DNA from: Aplectana chamaeleonis
Taxonomy: Eukaryota > Nematoda > Chromadorea > Rhabditida > Cosmocercidae
DNA length: 64,000 bases
NCBI GenBank assembly: GCA_029168955.1
Contig: JAPDOI010000170.1
Span: forward strand, 1,322,001 to 1,386,000
Reading direction: 5' to 3'
Position 1 is the first letter of the stretch; every line of letters starts with the position of its first letter. The position numbers and the translations under genes are program-made. The notes beneath the pieces were generated by a model. That model was given only the letters and a program-made list of their open reading frames with translations. It was not told the origin of the DNA and searched no databases. Of the stretch, positions 33,017 through 43,124 are shown piece after piece.

Positions 33017-33750
33017 GAGCACCTGTCCTCCCGCCGTCAGCAGCTGGTCGGCGCGATGGGTGCTATACAAGGATTGAACGGAGCTCGGTGAATAATTTCG
33101 TAATTCCTTTGACTTTCACGTGAACAGCTGACATCAGTGTGTTCACTCGATAGGTGAATATGCTGGCCGGCGCTTCCCTACATTTTCTCGATAAAATTGT
33201 TGCTTATCTAAAAAAAAACTCTGAATGGCTTCGCGCTGTTTGTCAAAATCGTGTTCCTTTTCAAAACCATTCTTGGTCATGGTCAATTTGATCGAATAAA
33301 ACAACAATCAACTTATGAAGAGAGACTTCTGCTTTAGGTACAAATCATTCCGTTACCAGCTTGGTATGAATACTTTCATTTGAACACAAAGTTAATCCAT
33401 GTAATAAATGTAGGTAAAATAGTAGCTATGTATGTAGGTAAAATTTTCAGTTTTCTTAGAGACTTCAAGGTAACACTTTTACATATGCTAAGGTAAGTGG
33501 AACTAATTTTTTCCAGCTTCGTAGTATAGTTATTATTTTTTTGAATAATTCAGATATGAGTTGTTTCGCCCCTATCCTCAGACAATTCTTACCCCTAGCT
33601 ACTCGAAGCTTTCCAGTAAGAAAGATGCTGAAAGTTTCAATAATTTAAACTACCAGCAAACATTGAGGTGACAGTGAACATACATAGTTCAAGAGCACAT
33701 AATTTCTGTTTTTGTAATATTCGATGTTTTTTTCTGCAAACAATATAATA
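33017..33750. other. Unassigned AT-rich sequence
   Basis: No ORF or repeat of note; several poly-T and GTAGGTAAAAT repeats (33410-33450). Confidence 0.4.
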
Positions 33751-33810
33751 ATCTTCCGAGAGCTCTTCAACCAGGAAATATGTTTCCTGGTTGAAGAGCT
33801 CTCGGAAGAT
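33751..33810. repeat. Perfect 60-bp palindrome (28-bp arms, 4-base loop)
   Basis: ATCTTCCGAGAGCTCTTCAA (continuing CCAGGAAA) at 33751-33778, TATG loop, then the exact reverse complement at 33783-33810. No mismatches. Confidence 0.95.
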
Positions 33811-34118
33811 GTTAAATTATATTTACCGATTTTCTCTATTAGAAGTGCTTTCTATGTGAAGTATACTTTAATAGAAGTACATCAAAAAGAGACTTGAAAA
33901 TTAAAGTACTTGTAGTTCTTAAAGATAAAATCCGGTATACCACACAAAATCAAACGTGCCCTCGATATGCACTAATGACCAACTGTATGAAGTTACCTAA
34001 TCGGAGAGAGGAAAAACAAGGAATAAGAAAAAAATTGAAAAACATCAGGGAGAAGAAAAAAGAGAGGAAGGGAGGAAAAGATGAAGGTGAAGGAAAAGAA
34101 GTAATGCACAAGGAAGAA

Positions 34119-35178
34119 GAATAGAAACGAATGAAATACGGAAAAAGATATGGTGACGAAGATGGAGGGAAAGGAGGAGTAGTAGAAGAGAAAACGCAAA
34201 AGAAAAAAACGAAACGAGTGAAGAAATACAGAAAAAGAAAGGATGAAAGGACGAAAGAGAATCAGGTTAAAGGATGGAGGAAAAATATGGAAGGTAGACG
34301 AAGACAACAAGTACATGAAAAAGGGCAAAGGAGAGATGAAGAGAAATAACAGGTTTATGAAAAATGCGCTGGAAAGAAGAAAAAAAGGCGTAGCGGATAG
34401 CAAAAAAAGAGGAAAGCAAAAAAAGAGCGAGAAGAAGACGATGAAGCTCGTGTGTAGAGGAAGAGAAGAAGAAAGTCCTCTTCTTTATCAAATCCTTTCC
34501 CCTCTTTTTTCTGCTTCGTCATCATCGTCATCATCACCATGTTCTTCTTCCTCGTCTCTAACAAACTCTACTCTTTCTGACTTTTCTTCAGCTTTTCTTT
34601 CCCTCTTTTCTTTGCCTTTTCTTCTACATAGTCATTTCTTCATTTCAATCTTCTTTTTTCCATACTTTTTTCTTCTTTTTATAATTATTTTTCCTTCCTT
34701 TCTGTCCCTTTTCACTTCATTTTCTTCTACCCTCTTTCCTCCTACCTCGCCAACTTCTTTTTTGTATTTTTTCGTCTTTTATTCTTCTCTATCTATTCTC
34801 TTTTTTTTTCGTCTGATTTTTCACTGTTCTTTTTCTCTTCCTCTACGCACGAGCTTCATCGTCTTCTTCTCGCTCTTTTTTGCTTTCCTCTTTTTTTTGC
34901 TATCCGCTACGCCATTTTTTCTTCTTTCCAGCGCATTTTTCATAAACCTGTTATTTCTCTTCATCTCTCCTTTGCCCCTTTTTCATGTACTTGTTGTCTT
35001 CGTCACCTTCATATTTTTCCTCCATCCTGTAACCTGATTCTCCTCGTCCTTTCCTCTTTCTTTTCTGAATTTCTTTCACTCGTTTCGTTTTCTTTTGCGT
35101 TTTCTCTTCTACTACTCCTCCTTTTCCTCCATCTTCGTCACCAAATGTTTTTCCGTATTTCATTCGTTTCTATTCTTT
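34119..35178. mobile_element. Purine/pyrimidine-rich foldback element
   Basis: Left arm about 34119-34470 (almost all purines on the plus strand) and right arm about 34830-35178 (almost all pyrimidines) are reverse complements with scattered differences. The outer ends are AGAATAGAAACGAATGAAAT and its complement. The spacer (about 360 bp) is pyrimidine-rich. Long ORFs on both strands encode Lys/Glu/Arg-rich or Phe/Leu/Ser-rich low-complexity strings, as expected from composition. Confidence 0.8.
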
Positions 35179-35179
35179 C

Positions 35180-36250
35180 ATTGACGATCTGTGTTGCCAG
35201 TGCTAATTGCCGGCCATGCTTAGATACTTCATTCCTTCTGTGTGAAAACACATATCTTTGAGAAAACCCTTAGATTCTGTTTTGCGTATGCGTTTCAAGA
35301 GAGAGTATGTGTATGACTCAATTTCAACTGAAAACAGCTTTCCATGCGCTTGCAAGTGTCAGTAAGCTCACTCAACTCTAAATAGAACGAGAGAAGCATC
35401 TTCTGAGGGATCGGTCGAGTCCATGAATCTTTTTAAAAATTTGAACTGTTCTGAATATATTCAGCAGCACTTGCTTTCAGTCAAACACCATTGCCCAGCT
35501 CTTCTATGAAGATTAAACTATGGTAAACGGTGGATATATGATTGAAGGTCTCGATGATGTTTATAAGCCTAAAGTGGAAGGAGATGCTCGAAGGGGCTCA
35601 GCTTACGTCAGACCTAATGTGCGATGGAGTGAGAAATTAGCTTCTTTTGTTCAGAAATCTCACCAAACATTTGTCCTCCGTTCGCGGAAAACTCCGGGCC
35701 TGAATAAGGTTGCTACACTACAAATATCATAGATCAGTAGGGAGGTCTTCTTGATTACTCAACTCGCCGTGTACTCAACATGGCATTCTTTATATACGTT
35801 ATTTTCGGATCACGTACACAGTGTTCAGGAAAACATGGCATTACTATGACGGCTCAAGTATGTCGGAGTATTTAGTCTACAATCGACATTGAATGCCAAT
35901 ATCGTGGAAGGGGTCTTTGTCCGCTGGGCCAAGAGTGAAGACTCGAGGATGAAGAGTTTTACATCTTCGAGGCGATCGGACCAGCTCATTATAGAAGTTA
36001 GTACTAATATTCAGTGAAATCTGCTTATCTACGTAATTTCATGTCATTGATCACGCAATTTTTAGAGTGCTTCGCAGAATGATCGGATCTGGCTTAAAAC
36101 TTTTATGGAAGTGGGTGATTCAAGGCGCTGACCACAATTTCAGCTTAAGTTTGTCGATATCCTCAAGTATACTGTAGGCTACGGGTGGTATAATGTCGTC
36201 TTGGCCAAATTGTGCCACAGCGGCCCCACGAAACGCGCAGCTGTGGTACA
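35180..36250. other. Possibly host-derived sequence, no firm gene
   Basis: No match to other repeats in the window was noticed. The plus-strand ORF at 35520-35732 (GYMIEGLDDVYKPKVEGDAR) has protein-like composition, but there is no recognised domain and no clear donor at its end. Confidence 0.25.
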
Positions 36251-36316
36251 CTACGGTAGTAGCGTTTGCGGGTGACAAGGGGAAGCTGTGCACTCCCGAA
36301 TAAAGGCAATATATCT

Positions 36317-36557
36317 ATGACGCTGGATAGCGGAGTGTCGCAGGTTCTGGACGCTGGTTGTGAAGTAATACTCACATCGAGGAAGTTCGAACTCTTCATT
36401 TACAGGGTAAGTTTCAAATATGGTGACAAGGTTTAAATTCTAATTCCCTCTACATATACATACCCGTGCCTAATCGCATTCAGTGGTCTATTCTTTCCAG
36501 AGAACCTCTCTCCCGAAAAGAACAGAATTTCGGAGCATAAAATCGTTTTTCAAATAA
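36317..36557 (+). CDS. Possible small two-exon gene or gene end (weak)
   Basis: Exon 1, 36317-36406, begins at ATG and reads MTLDSGVSQVLDAGCEVILT onward, ending in frame at AGG|GTAAGTTTC, a near-ideal donor. A 94-bp intron ends in TTCTTTCCAG|AG (36500), a good nematode acceptor. Exon 2, 36501-36557, continues in the same phase (RTSLPKRTEFRSIKSFFK) to TAA, which overlaps an AATAAA-like signal (36553-36558). The product would be only 48 residues, so this could also be the last two exons of a longer gene, or chance. No domain recognised. Overlapping ORFs exist on the other strand. Confidence 0.22.
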
Positions 36558-36932
36558 ATGGTGGGAAGAAGTTTGAAGGGTCACCAACTTGTGCCAAAAA
36601 GGTCGCTACATAGTCTTCGGTAATTGTTCCTACTTGCCGCACGTGAACGTACGGCACTGCTATAATGGGTTCATTTTGAAGCAGAGGGTGTCTGCTTGGA
36701 AACGTATCACAACTCAGCCCTCGGACCCTCTACTAATAGAACATGGAACTATGTTGCCAAATTTAATTCGTTGGTTCAGGGCACCCCATTATCGTAATTT
36801 CTGCAATCCCTGTGGATATCAAGGCGGCTAACTTTGCGGTCAAGTGCGGCTGTAAAGTTCTAATTGAGTTTTGTACTCCTCCATGATTTCAAGAAAGTCG
36901 ATAGGCGATAGATTTTGTCGATTTCTGAGTAG

Positions 36933-37262
36933 AATTGGCAATACGTATACAGATCGATAGAAAATCTTAAGCGGCACTCACGCTCTGAGCTTGACGCTTG
37001 GACGCCGTCAGGGAAACGAAAAAAAAGTGGCCCGAATGCAAGTATTTTGAACTTTGGTCAAGCCAAAATGGATTTCGATCTTCCGCTCTCGCGTTCTTTC
37101 AGTAGAAGGTACGAGGAATCCAGCTATGATATGTTTTCAGGCCGGCACCCTCAGCTTATAGATGACCCCATCGGAGCAGTTCTTCGAGGTGATGTGCCGG
37201 AAGGTGCAACATATACTGAAGCCGACTTAAAGACACAGTCCAACCTCAGGGACGAAACCTAA
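36933..37262 (+). CDS. Possible terminal exon, unknown product (weak)
   Basis: An open frame runs from 36933 to TAA at 37260-37262. Its last part reads MDFDLPLSRSFSRRYEESSY (from 37068) and then SGRHPQLIDDPIGAVLRGDV, with varied third positions and balanced charge, unlike the low-complexity ORFs elsewhere. Two strong acceptor sequences lie inside it, TTCTTTCAG (ending 37101) and TGTTTTCAG (ending 37140), so a real exon might start at either. I recognise no family. The frame does not join in phase to the candidate exon at 36317-36406. Confidence 0.28.
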   Translation, partial: NWQYVYRSIENLKRHSRSELDAWTPSGKRKKSGPNASILNFGQAKMDFDLPLSRSFSRRYEESSYDMFSGRHPQLIDDPIGAVLRGDVPEGATYTEADLKTQSNLRDET

Positions 37263-37533
37263 GATTTCCACATAATTGGCAAGTAGACCCACCCCTAACA
37301 CCTGCTATTTTGTTTTTCCAAGAATAACTTTGCTGAAACTAAATGATTTTCCACCAAACTCAAATAGAATATCAAACATGATAAAAGTGACCAAAGAAAG
37401 CAAAATAGAGCTAAGTATTTCGAGAAAGAAAAAAAAATGACATTTCTTTTATTGAAAAAAAAAACCGGAACAGCACGCACTTGGAGCTAGACAAAAACTT
37501 CTTCATATGAGTTTCCTGAGCTTTCAAACGAGA

Positions 37534-38537
37534 TCATACAGTTGTATGTGGGAATAAGATGATTAATACTTCGCTGCATAGACTTTTGCTCCGACTACAG
37601 CTTGACATCGTCTTGGCATGGATACGATGAGTGAGACCATGACAGACCTTGGAATACTGCATCATTCGGCCTCCGCTGAAGGATTTTTTCGTCGGAACTC
37701 TGAGCCCAAACGACGCGCCCGCTCTCATGTGCTCGATCGGACTGAGGTCTGGAGACTGGCTTGGCCACTTCATGTGTTTTACGCAGTGGTACTCACACCA
37801 ACTCTGAACAGCCTACAAGCGATGCTTCAGGTCATTGTCATCCTGGTAAAGAAGCCCACTGGTTAGCGAACGACGAGCAAATGGGAGCATATATTCTTTT
37901 GAAATCTCACACTCAAACGATTCGCATAAGATGGTCCCGACCTCCGCTAAGGAGCATCCTCAAACCATGCACGAACCGCCGCCGCGCTTCACAGTAGGAC
38001 ACTGGTATCTAATATTCGAAACGTTTGCCCCTAGGATGGCGAATCCACTGTATTTCATCTGTTCCAAGCAGCAGGAACTTGCTTTCGTCGCTCCACTGTT
38101 CCCTACTGCACTTTTGGGTGAGCCTAGGGCCATTCCCACTTTTCAATTGGTTTCCGATATAGGTGGTTTTTTGATAGATAGCCTTCCACAAAGCCCATCA
38201 GCTACCGGGCAACGTCTGATGGTCCTTTTGGAGGAAAGGGTTCTGTTTAGAGAGGATGATTCTTGCAGGATGTCCGTTGTAGTGAACCTTGGATTGCTAC
38301 GCAAGATCCTCAGGATGTTTCTGTCGAAAAAGAATCGGTCGCACGTGGCCTCCCGAAACTCTTTTAACTCACCACTTCTCCTCGAGTTCGGAAACGTTGA
38401 AGAGCCTTCGTTATATTCGACACAGCAACGCTGAACTGACTCGCTAGCTGTCTGTGCGTTCGGCCTTGCGATCTTCCATTCATAATAGCAGCTAAGAAAT
38501 CCTTATTGAGATTTCGGGCTTAAAGTGTTTTTGCCAT
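37534..38537 (-). pseudogene. Tc1-family transposase (broken)
   Basis: About 334 codons, the usual length for this family, beginning ATG at 38537-38535 with a stop at codon 6. Recognisable in order: ARNLNKDFLAAIMNGRSQGR and QLASQFSVAVSNITKALQRF (paired-like DNA-binding region), GRPRATD, WSDESKFLL (first catalytic Asp), QWIRHPRGKR, YQDDNDLKH (second Asp) and WPSQSPDLSPIEH (Glu of the DDE triad). All three catalytic residues are still encoded, but several stops and frameshifts separate them. It would have cut and pasted DNA at TA sites. Confidence 0.88.
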
Positions 38538-38821
38538 TGCCTAAATATTCAGCGTATGCAATAAAAACAACGGTACCATACTTCCAAAAATCACAACTCA
38601 TCCTGCCAGTCTTAAAATTGCAGGACGTTGTTTGTAGCGATTGTGATAAAATCGATAAAGGGGGCGCGAAAAAGCCACCCACGTTGACTGCGCGACAATC
38701 TACAGTGATAAGAATGCAAGTGTGCCTCTCAAATCGTGAAAAAAGTTTCAAGACGATTGAGCCATTCTAGAGAAAGGTATGAGCAAAAAACCGAAATGTG
38801 ATATATTTTTGTCCAGTACTG
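37534..38821 (-). mobile_element. Tc1-like transposon, left end missing
   Basis: The right terminus TACAGTACTGGACAAAAAT (minus-strand reading from 38823) abuts TA at 38822-38823 and precedes the transposase remnant. No matching inverted end was found left of 37534, so the element is probably truncated there. Similar end sequence (ATACTGGACAGAAAGATATC) appears near 45162, inside no recognisable element. Confidence 0.75.
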
Positions 38822-38869
38822 TAGGAAGAAGCCACCCTGGGGCGCCCACGTCTGGAAGCCACTTCGGCC

Positions 38870-39050
38870 TGCCCCTTTTACGATCCTTCGATCCCAATCG
38901 TGGCAAAATGAGCGATGGTTTCCGATCAATAGCCTTGTTCTTCTTTTCATTCTTAGCCTCTCTCTTTATTCAGGTCAGCTCGCATACACGGGTTGCAAAT
39001 GACGGAAGCTACAAGCTACGAACAACTCAGACGAATATGAGGACCGACCG
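38870..39050 (+). mobile_element. Fragment of TTAA MITE family G
   Basis: GAGCGATGGTTTCCGATCAA, CTCTCTTTATTCAGGTCAGC and GACGGAAGCTACAAGC match the interior of 57820-58286. Both ends are missing. Confidence 0.6.
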
Positions 39051-39079
39051 CGCACAACAATAGGCCCGACTTCGGGATC

Positions 39080-39178
39080 GGCGACGTTCCGACCGCACCA
39101 TTGCGCGCGTTCCGACCGGTAGTCAGCGCGGTCGGACCGGAATTGGCGACGTTCCGACCGCACCATTGCGCGCGTTTC
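39080..39178. repeat. 65-bp period duplication, GC-rich
   Basis: GGCGACGTTCCGACCGCACC is followed after 65 bp by a second copy; about 32 bp are identical in each. Neighbouring TCCGACCG and GGTCGGACC motifs recur with drift through 39240. Confidence 0.7.
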
Positions 39179-39849
39179 AACCGATATACCGGAGCGGTCA
39201 GTACGGAAGTGTGGGCATTCCGAACGCAAATCTGCATTACGGCACTTCACGTTCGCACCGCGGGCAAAAATGAAACCAGGGCCCCTCCCCAGTGGGCGGG
39301 GCTTAGAACAGCGCAATACGCGAGCAGGGCACCCTCCAGTCGTGACGCCTACTACTGGCCGTTATACTCTCTAACAGCCAGCAGTGGAGATCACAATTTG
39401 GGGATACCCTGGATTAATCATTTGATAGTGAACAGTACATGAACAAGTACTGAAACAATAATAGTACGAGAAATTCTTCCTCATGAAGAAACAGCTACAT
39501 GCAGAATTATGCAACAAATGTTGCAGTACATATCCGGCTTCATATTTTTCGAAACATGACTAAAACTCGCAAAATCACCTATGAGAAAGATGAAATACAT
39601 ATTTACCATGCCACAACATCAGAATAGTTCATGTCGAGATTATTTCATTTTTCATATGTGAAAGTACATGTATAGAAACTTAGCTATCTAGAAAAGATTG
39701 CGCTCAAACAACGAATGTTATTTTTGAAATACTCGATTCAACCCTCCGATTCATATGTTCAAACGTCTGAAAACTATATTTTCTTCTGATATCAAATACA
39801 GTCCACCACAAATGGAAAAAGGCGGTGATGCGGTCGCGGTAGACGCACT

Positions 39850-40082
39850 AAAGCCCCTTCCACAGTTTGCCGTTCGACACGTTATAGGACAGGGCTGCGA
39901 AATCGTTGAGTGGCGGAAGGTGACGCCGAATGACCGACGTCGCAACGCGGCGTTCAACGTCGGTGCGAAATTTCTCCATTGATAGTGGGATGATCGATAT
40001 TATCGGTTGCTCTATCACAGGCCTGAGGGCGCCGCACGCGACGTCGGATAGCATCGCAGGATGTCGGACCGCAAAATAGCTG
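39850..40082. mobile_element. Diverged Harbinger-like MITE (tentative)
   Basis: TAAAGCCCCTTCCACAGTTT at the left resembles the 5486 and 12026 MITE ends. GATGTCGGACCGCAAAATAG at the right is a loose inverted match. No exact boundaries. Confidence 0.35.
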
Positions 40083-40086
40083 TTAA

Positions 40087-40560
40087 AGGCAGCATACACG
40101 CTCACTAACGTGGTCGAAATAACAGCATAAGAAGACCCGCACGGCCCCTACCATGTCGTCAACGACGTTCGAAGCGCCAAAAACCATTCAGGATGACAGT
40201 ATTTGACAATGTTTGAGCAATCTTGCCTTCCACGCCTGTATTTTTCCACCCATTCCAATACGAGATTGATAAGTTAAACTTGAGAAAACATGTGATAATT
40301 TAGAGTGATAACACTATAAAATGGTAGTGCACGAGAGAAACAGCTTGATTCACCTGAAAATAACATGTTTGTTCACAGATGAAATCCTCCTTTTCAAAAA
40401 GTCAGCCGAAGTAGAGCGGCATTCTCGAAAGTGTACGAGAGTTAGTCGGTATGCAGACATGTTATATTCAAATCAATCAAGCTGTTTCTCTCGTGCACTC
40501 CCATTTGATAGTGTATTTATGCTGTTATCTCGGCCACGTTTGTGAGCGTGTATGCCGCCT
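40087..40560. mobile_element. TTAA MITE, family M, copy 1
   Basis: 474 bp between TTAA (40083-40086) and TTAA (40561-40564). Ends AGGCAGCATACACGCTCACT and AGCGTGTATGCCGCCT; inverted ends about 48 bp, including GGTCGAAATAACAGCATAA. The interior shows a further inverted pair (GCACGAGAGAAACAGCTTGA / TCAAGCTGTTTCTCTCGTGC) around 40330 and 40480. Confidence 0.85.
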
Positions 40561-40569
40561 TTAAAGGGT

Positions 40570-41872
40570 CTTAAGTATAGTGTCGAATCTGCCGAGATAT
40601 TCAAAATTGGTTTTTGTTACCTCTTCCATTTCTTTTGTTTCCTTCAGGTTCATATTTGTTAGATCTTGTTGGGTGCTGCAAGTATAGGCTTCCTTTTGTG
40701 CGTGAAGGTACTTTGCATTTTTTTGGGCTGAAACATTCCTTCAAAATCGCTCTAATAAACCTCAAAAAGTTGCTAAAAAGATCGCCGTTTTCAAAGGTTT
40801 TTTTTACCGGTAGTGTAAGTGAGGCTTCATTCGTGCTATCTTTGATCATTCTGACATTTTCTCCTCACGATTCCTGATTTAAATCACTTAATTACCTTAA
40901 AAATTGCTTGGAATAAGCTTCAGTACCTTCCACAATGAGAAAAGCCTCTTCCCGAAACAATCAACAAGAGAGAAACAAATGCAGAGCAGAAAGAAACAAG
41001 GAATAAGGAGGATAAACTAAAACTTAACTGAAGTACCAGCCGTTCGGCCAATCAAATACGAAATTAAGCCAAGAGTCAGTATCAACCACATTCTTCGTAC
41101 ATTGTTATAGGCCACTTTCAGAAGCCTATCGATCTGCGACGCGATCGACTAGAAACATCAATCTGGTCGTGTCGCACGATCAGGTTGCAGCACGCTTAAA
41201 CGCACCTGCCTCAAAAATCTTTTGAATCGCTTAGTTTGGCAAAAAGATGTCTTTATCGCATCGCTGTGCATTCCACGGCGATGCGATTGCCGCATCACCG
41301 TGCACACGATAGCGTCGCACTCTGAAAGAGGCCATACCAAAATCCTGCGATCGCGACAGGTTCAGTCAACTGTCGCGAGTAGTGGGGAGACCAGGTCGAC
41401 ACAGTACAAATGTGATGTCGTAAGATTACTCTGCAGCACCTGTCGCGGTCGCTGGCTCGAGAAGGAATGTAAGTCCTCAAATGGGAGAGCCGTGTACGCG
41501 GTAGCTATCGCGGCTGTGCGTTGTGCGACTGGTACCAGAGAAAGCGACTGAGGGTTCGATCCACTGTCTAGTAGGGTTTTTCTAGCCCTAAGCAACACTG
41601 ACGTTGCAGTGTTCTTCCGCCGATCTGTCGTGGGATATAATATGGACCCTAGTGTGTTGATCGCAATCGCACCACGGCCTTTTCCCGAACTGTATTTTCA
41701 TGTTATGACTTTGAAACAACTTTTCGTACATTTTTTTAATAGGTTTTGATCTCAAATATTGCAAATAATGCTATGAAAAAATAGGGCAAATACATTGACA
41801 ACGGAGCAGTACTTTTCAGAGGTACTGGAACGTAGGCCTCTATTTGCGGAGAGAATAAAAAAGTCAAAGCTA
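40570..41872. other. Unassigned sequence, no gene seen
   Basis: Several short ORFs without motifs. The block 41130-41560 is rich in CATCGC/TCGCGA words. A GGTTCGATCC word at 41553 resembles a tRNA B box, but no tRNA fold or A box at the right spacing was found. Confidence 0.4.
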
Positions 41873-41959
41873 AGGCATGTATTAGCAAGAGATACATTAC
41901 AGCAAAGAATGCAACGAAGCAATTCTTTGCTGTAATGTATCTCTTGCTAATACATGCCT
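41873..41959. repeat. Perfect 38-bp-stem hairpin
   Basis: AGGCATGTATTAGCAAGAGA through AGCAAAGAAT (41873-41910), an 11-base loop, then the exact reverse complement (41922-41959). After the stem, CTAATACATG recurs once more. Perfect pairing is unlike an animal pre-miRNA, which usually has bulges. Confidence 0.92.
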
Positions 41960-41982
41960 GCCAGCTAATACATGTCTTTCAC

Positions 41983-42348
41983 AGTCCTCACCGCTAGCCC
42001 GGCACGCGCTGGACGTGCGGTGGGCTATGAAACCTATCTCTGCGCGGCACGCGCGTGCCGCCCATCCAGCAGCTACCATGACGGCGCCGCCAAAACCGTT
42101 GAGGTGGCTTCACTGTCTGAATCATTACTTGCTTGTTAGTTCAAGCTCACCCCAACATAAACAGTTCCGGGATTATTCTACGATATATACTGAAGCTAGG
42201 AAATACAGTACATGTCACGGCTGAAGCCCCACCTAAACCCGCACCGCTATGGCGGCGCCGCCGGAGATTTCATAGTAACTTCCCGCGCGTGCTGCGCGGG
42301 AAAAAGTTTCATAGTCCAACGCACGCTCCAACGCGCCTGCGGTGAACA
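41983..42348. mobile_element. GC-rich inverted-repeat MITE
   Basis: Ends TCACCGCTAGCCCGGCACGC and a diverged complement ending GCGGTGA. Internal mirrored blocks are GGCTATGAAAC / GTTTCATAGTCC, CGCGCGTGC and GGCGCCGCC, giving arms of roughly 130-150 bp at perhaps 75% match. Confidence 0.65.
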
Positions 42349-42463
42349 CTATGAAAGATGCGAAACTGACTTTAAAATATGAAATAATGGTAGGACGATC
42401 TCAGCAATCCCTTCCGAGCTAAATAAGAACAATACGTTGCACTAGCACAATAAACAACATTAA

Positions 42464-42679
42464 GGACAGCATACACGCTAGCAAACACGGTCGAGATAGC
42501 AGTATAAATAGGCCCGCATGACCCCTACCATCTGGTCAGCAGCGCTTAAAGCCCTGGAAACCACCCAGAAAGACAGGATTCGTGCATTACTGCCTTGAAT
42601 GTTTGTATTTTCCCACTCCTGTCATGCGGGCCAATTTATGCTGTTATATCGACTATGTTTGCGAGCGTGTATGGTGTCT
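42464..42679. mobile_element. TTAA MITE, family M, copy 2
   Basis: 216 bp between TTAA sites (42460-42463, 42680-42683). Ends GGACAGCATACACGCTAGCA and GCGAGCGTGTATGGTGTC, matching family M copy 1. A mirrored GCCCGCATGAC / GTCATGCGGGC pair lies inside. Confidence 0.85.
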
Positions 42680-43124
42680 TTAAGAACGATTGAAACCCAC
42701 AAGGAATAGTATCCTTCAATACCAGAGATTCCTTTTCGTGTTCAGATGATTAGGTTAGCTCTAGGAGTATATTGAGTTGGCATCAACAATCTATCCCATT
42801 GAAGTTCGAAGCAATATTTCTGAAAATGTTGGCCTTATAGTTTACCGCAATGTTAAAAGGACATGGTGCGGTTGCGGACTTGTGCTAACATACGGTAGTC
42901 TTATTGTGTTATCACTCATTTTTCCGAAATAACTGAGGTTGGTCGGTGAGTTTCTCATTTCACTCTCACATTTTCACCTGTTTTCATTGCTTCCACAGAT
43001 GTAGTCATATCGGTGAAAACACCGACTCACCGATCTATCACAGCTGTTTCGGAAAAAGGAGTGATACCGCTTACAAACTACCGTATGTTAGGACGAGTCC
43101 GCAACCTCACCACGTCCTACTTAC

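Noticed and set aside
33993..35037. Phe/Leu-rich membrane protein or Lys-rich protein ORFs
   Set aside because: They come from the purine/pyrimidine foldback; similar strings arise on both strands from composition alone.
41549..41566. tRNA or tRNA-derived SINE (B-box-like GGTTCGATCC; also GGATCGAATCC near 46784)
   Set aside because: No cloverleaf, no A box at normal spacing and no terminator-like T run at the expected place.
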